Below are positions 38,297 to 40,542 of a stretch of 40,542 bases of DNA, one piece after another. Position numbers and translations under genes: made by a program. Numbering within the stretch: the stretch's first letter is position 1; each line of letters begins with the position of its first letter. A model generated the notes under the pieces. That model worked only from the letters and a program-made list of their open reading frames with translations, did not search any database and had not been told where the DNA came from. The DNA is from Fibrobacter sp. GTDB lineage: Bacteria; Fibrobacterota; Fibrobacteria; Fibrobacterales; Fibrobacteraceae. The DNA lies in NCBI GenBank assembly GCA_024398935.1, contig JAKSIH010000025.1, positions 1-40,542 on the forward strand, in the 5' to 3' direction.

Positions 38297-40128
38297 TATT
38301 CCCTCCCCTTCATAACAGAATAAAGCTTGTAGAAATTGCTGACCTTATTCTTATACACTCGACGACCGCGAAGATCATAAGCAGGAGCATTAGAATTCAA
38401 GGGTTGTACAGCCCTACGATTCAAAAGTTTATCAGTTCCTGTAGAATCAGTTTTCTGAACATCAGTAGTATCAGACTTCTGAACCTCAGTAGTATCCTTA
38501 GAATCTTCAATAGATTCTACTGGATTGCCCACCACCTTTGCCTTACGTTTTACACCATCAACACTGAAGGCAAACGCATCGATATTGGGTCCACCATCAC
38601 CCGTCATGGAAATAATCTTCATCTGGGTTTCGCCATTGACCAAGTCCAGATCCACATAGGCGGTGTCCCACTTGTCCCAGCTGCCGGTCGACTTACAGTT
38701 AATGATGTAGTCATGTTCGCCCAGATAGACATTCACCTTACGATCAGCGGCGCCGCTAAAGGAATAGCGGATTCCCATGGTTACATAACCCGCGCTGGGG
38801 AAAATCATATCGTAGGTAGCAGAAGAATTCATTGCATTGGTAAAGTTGAAGAAACCTTCCCCAATGTAGCCTTCGTGATTATTTTCAGTAGCACCATCAC
38901 CACTTTCCGGATTTGCAGCATCCATGAAGTTTTTCATGTCGGTGCTAATGTAAGTCACTTCTTCTTCGCTGCTGGAGCTTTCTGGAATCACAATTTCGAC
39001 AGAGCTGGAAGAACCGGGAATCACTTCACCTGCAGTAGGGCAAGCGGCCCCCAATTTCTTAGGGGTGCAAGTCGGCACAGAAGAAAGAGCAGCTCCGTTA
39101 CCAGCATACTTAACAGCGGAACCGCCTTCATAGACTGCAGTGTACTGCGTACTCCTATCACCCATGACGAAAGTGATGATATTGCCAGAAACCACCGTAG
39201 AATTACTATTAGCGGTCACCTTGTTTCCGTTACCATCGTACCATCCCAGGAATTTTTTGCCATTGGCATAGGGACGCGTCTTGAGAGTCACGGTCATTCC
39301 CTTGGGATAGTAGGCGCTGATGCTGGTCAAGGAATCTGCACCTGCGGGAGAAACCTTTACATCTACCTGGTAGACAGGTGCAAGAGCTTTTGCAAGTTCC
39401 TTCACCTTGGCATCGGAATGAACGCGAATCTGTTCAGTAATAATGCGGCCAAAGGCGTTGGCACCGGTCTGCTGGAAATGCAGATTATCGTTATTGCCGT
39501 TCTTGTAGTTGCTGTATTCACCCGGGTCAAGAACCATGTTTACAAAGTTCAGAGCGTAAGGACGTCCCACGGAAAGCAAGTAATTACGGCTTAAAGTATC
39601 CATTTCAATGAGAGGAACCTTAAGATCCTGGGAAAGCTTGCGAGTCAAAATGGGATAGTTATGGTAGGATTCGTAAATGGAATCCAAAGCAGCGCCACGA
39701 TAATCGCTACGGCGGATGGGATTCATGAGCACAGGATAGGCGCCCTTGGCCTTGGCCTCGTTCACCATCTTAGTCATGTAGGTCACATAATTTGCTTCAT
39801 TACTATAACTGCGGTCATTAATACCAAACTGGATAAACACGTAATCTCCAGCTTTCAAGTTATTGACCACCGGACCCCACTTTCCTCCAGTGTAGAAAGT
39901 TTCTGCGGCGGTACCGCCCGCGCCATGGTTTGCAACAGTAGCCAAACCGGAATCAAACCAATACTGGAAATCCTGACCCTGGCCCTGTTTGGGATAATAG
40001 CCTGCATTCCAGTTCTGCATGGTAGAATCACCCACCATGTAGATTGTCACCTTTGCCCAGATAGCAGGAGCGACAATCATAGAAGCAACAACAGCCGTCT
40101 GCCAAATTTTACCCATCCAATTTTTCAT
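38296..40128 (-). CDS. Secreted SGNH esterase (CE12-like), second copy
   Basis: 610 residues. Paralog of the gene at 27063: signal peptide (KIWQTAVVASMIVAPAIWA), MVGDSTMQNW (Ser), FGINDRSYS (Asn) and DNLHFQQTGANAF (Asp-His) match in order, followed by KKFLGWYDGNGNKV, a Ser/Glu linker and a CBM35-like module (GEGFFNFTNAMNSSATY, GSWDKWDTAYV). The linker has an imperfect repeat of the STTEVQKSDTTDVQKTDS type. The C-terminus is different: after APAYDLRGRRVY it ends within 20 residues, so the sorting-like domain of its paralog is shortened. AGGAGTG precedes the ATG by 5 bases. The stop overlaps the next gene by one base. Confidence 0.83.
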   Translation of the reverse strand: MKNWMGKIWQTAVVASMIVAPAIWAKVTIYMVGDSTMQNWNAGYYPKQGQGQDFQYWFDSGLATVANHGAGGTAAETFYTGGKWGPVVNNLKAGDYVFIQFGINDRSYSNEANYVTYMTKMVNEAKAKGAYPVLMNPIRRSDYRGAALDSIYESYHNYPILTRKLSQDLKVPLIEMDTLSRNYLLSVGRPYALNFVNMVLDPGEYSNYKNGNNDNLHFQQTGANAFGRIITEQIRVHSDAKVKELAKALAPVYQVDVKVSPAGADSLTSISAYYPKGMTVTLKTRPYANGKKFLGWYDGNGNKVTANSNSTVVSGNIITFVMGDRSTQYTAVYEGGSAVKYAGNGAALSSVPTCTPKKLGAACPTAGEVIPGSSSSVEIVIPESSSSEEEVTYISTDMKNFMDAANPESGDGATENNHEGYIGEGFFNFTNAMNSSATYDMIFPSAGYVTMGIRYSFSGAADRKVNVYLGEHDYIINCKSTGSWDKWDTAYVDLDLVNGETQMKIISMTGDGGPNIDAFAFSVDGVKRKAKVVGNPVESIEDSKDTTEVQKSDTTDVQKTDSTGTDKLLNRRAVQPLNSNAPAYDLRGRRVYKNKVSNFYKLYSVMKGRE

Positions 40129-40204
40129 TGTTGCACTCCTACAACTTTTTTTACAAAAAGGGAATCTTAGAAAACAAAAAATGTTTCCTATAAAGCTTGA
40201 AAAG

Positions 40205-40235
40205 ACCTCGAAAATACACTCCTGTTTTTCGAGGC
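40205..40235 (-). terminator. Hairpin terminator/attenuator after the partial first gene of the second operon
   Basis: CCTCGAAAA (40207-40215) pairs perfectly with TTTTCGAGG (40227-40235). On the minus strand it is followed by TCTTTTC. The loop, read on the minus strand, contains ACAGGAGTGTA, like the ribosome binding region of PL11. It occupies the same place as the hairpin at 29021 in the first operon. Confidence 0.75.
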
Positions 40236-40252
40236 TTCTTTAGAGAGAGATT

Positions 40253-40542
40253 TTAGAAGTTCGTCACCTTAGCCTTTGCGATAAGGCGACCATTTAGCTT
40301 AACCTTCACGAAATACATTCCCTTGGGAAGGGCTTCACTTTCGGCCTTCAGCATAGTTTCGCCGGCAGGAACATCTGCACCCATACCATACTTCATGTTG
40401 CCATTCATATCGTAGTAGTAGACTTCGGCAAAGCCTGCTTCTGCTGTAAAGATTATTCCTGTTACAGCATTATAACTATTCATGCCACGAACCTTGACAA
40501 CACGAGATGCCGTGCTCATTTCCCCTTCAGTCTCGCCATTAT
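40253..40542 (-). CDS. C-terminus of a secreted enzyme, probably a second PL11 (partial)
   Basis: The minus-strand frame is open from the right edge to the stop at 40253; at least 96 residues are visible. It begins in an acidic linker (NGETEGE) and continues with VKVRGMNSYNAVTGIIF, AEVYYYDMNGNM and KGMYFVKVKLNGRLIAK. This corresponds segment by segment to the last 75 residues of the PL11 lyase (YAGMNAYNPYTGIL, VIVYDMRGQVVG, GKYIVKASVNGVTV). Together with gene order, it is probably a second rhamnogalacturonan lyase, but the catalytic part lies outside the window. The visible part is a type IX-like sorting domain. Confidence 0.75.
   Translation of the reverse strand, partial: NGETEGEMSTASRVVKVRGMNSYNAVTGIIFTAEAGFAEVYYYDMNGNMKYGMGADVPAGETMLKAESEALPKGMYFVKVKLNGRLIAKAKVTNF

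Overview
The window looks like chromosomal DNA of a Fibrobacter species (F. succinogenes-like rumen or gut fibre degrader). The basis is the gene content: two members of the Fibrobacter-enriched TIGR02147/DUF4423 regulator-like family, lipoproteins and enzymes with poly-Ser/Glu linkers, several large secreted pectin-active enzymes with a CBM35-like module and a C-terminal domain resembling type IX secretion sorting domains, and no phage, transposase, rRNA or tRNA. The species cannot be fixed from sequence reading alone.

Layout. 1-1.3 kb: two hypothetical proteins. 1.3-7.2 kb: a surface-polysaccharide block on the minus strand (DegT-type sugar aminotransferase, Wzx-like flippase, two family-2 glycosyltransferases), a FemAB/GNAT-like gene on the plus strand, and an FdtA-type sugar ketoisomerase on the minus strand. 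7.4-8.1 kb: a stand-alone rpsD whose leader can fold into an H-type pseudoknot just upstream of its ribosome binding site. 8.3-10.4 kb: a TIGR02147 protein followed by a lipoprotein. 10.7-14.7 kb: a 38-residue membrane peptide, a DUF2334-type deacetylase-like protein, an acyl-CoA synthetase and FabF, all on the plus strand. 14.9-17.9 kb: pilB and thiL on the minus strand, translationally coupled. 18.3-19.7 kb: a small unknown protein and a TIM-barrel-like protein. 19.9-21.5 kb: an M32 carboxypeptidase. 21.7-25.0 kb: a second TIGR02147-lipoprotein pair on the minus strand, whose lipoprotein has a pectate-lyase-like beta-helix, plus a small membrane protein.

25.2-40.5 kb is a rhamnogalacturonan-I island. 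A minus-strand operon (PL11 rhamnogalacturonan lyase, SGNH esterase, CE12 acetylesterase) appears twice. The second copy runs off the right edge, with only the C-terminus of its first gene visible. Between the copies, on the plus strand, lies a complete phosphorelay: a 7TM-PAS-HisKA-HATPase-REC hybrid kinase, a REC-degenerate GGDEF-EAL protein and a free Hpt protein. Lyase and esterases would act together on acetylated pectin hairy regions outside the cell. The neighbouring relay, with an apparently active EAL domain, may tie substrate or surface sensing to cyclic-di-GMP and to expression of the island; this link is inference from position only.

Intergenic DNA is rich in strong bidirectional hairpin terminators, TAnnTTTG-like promoter elements very close to start codons, degenerate heptamer tandem arrays and small GC-rich palindromes.
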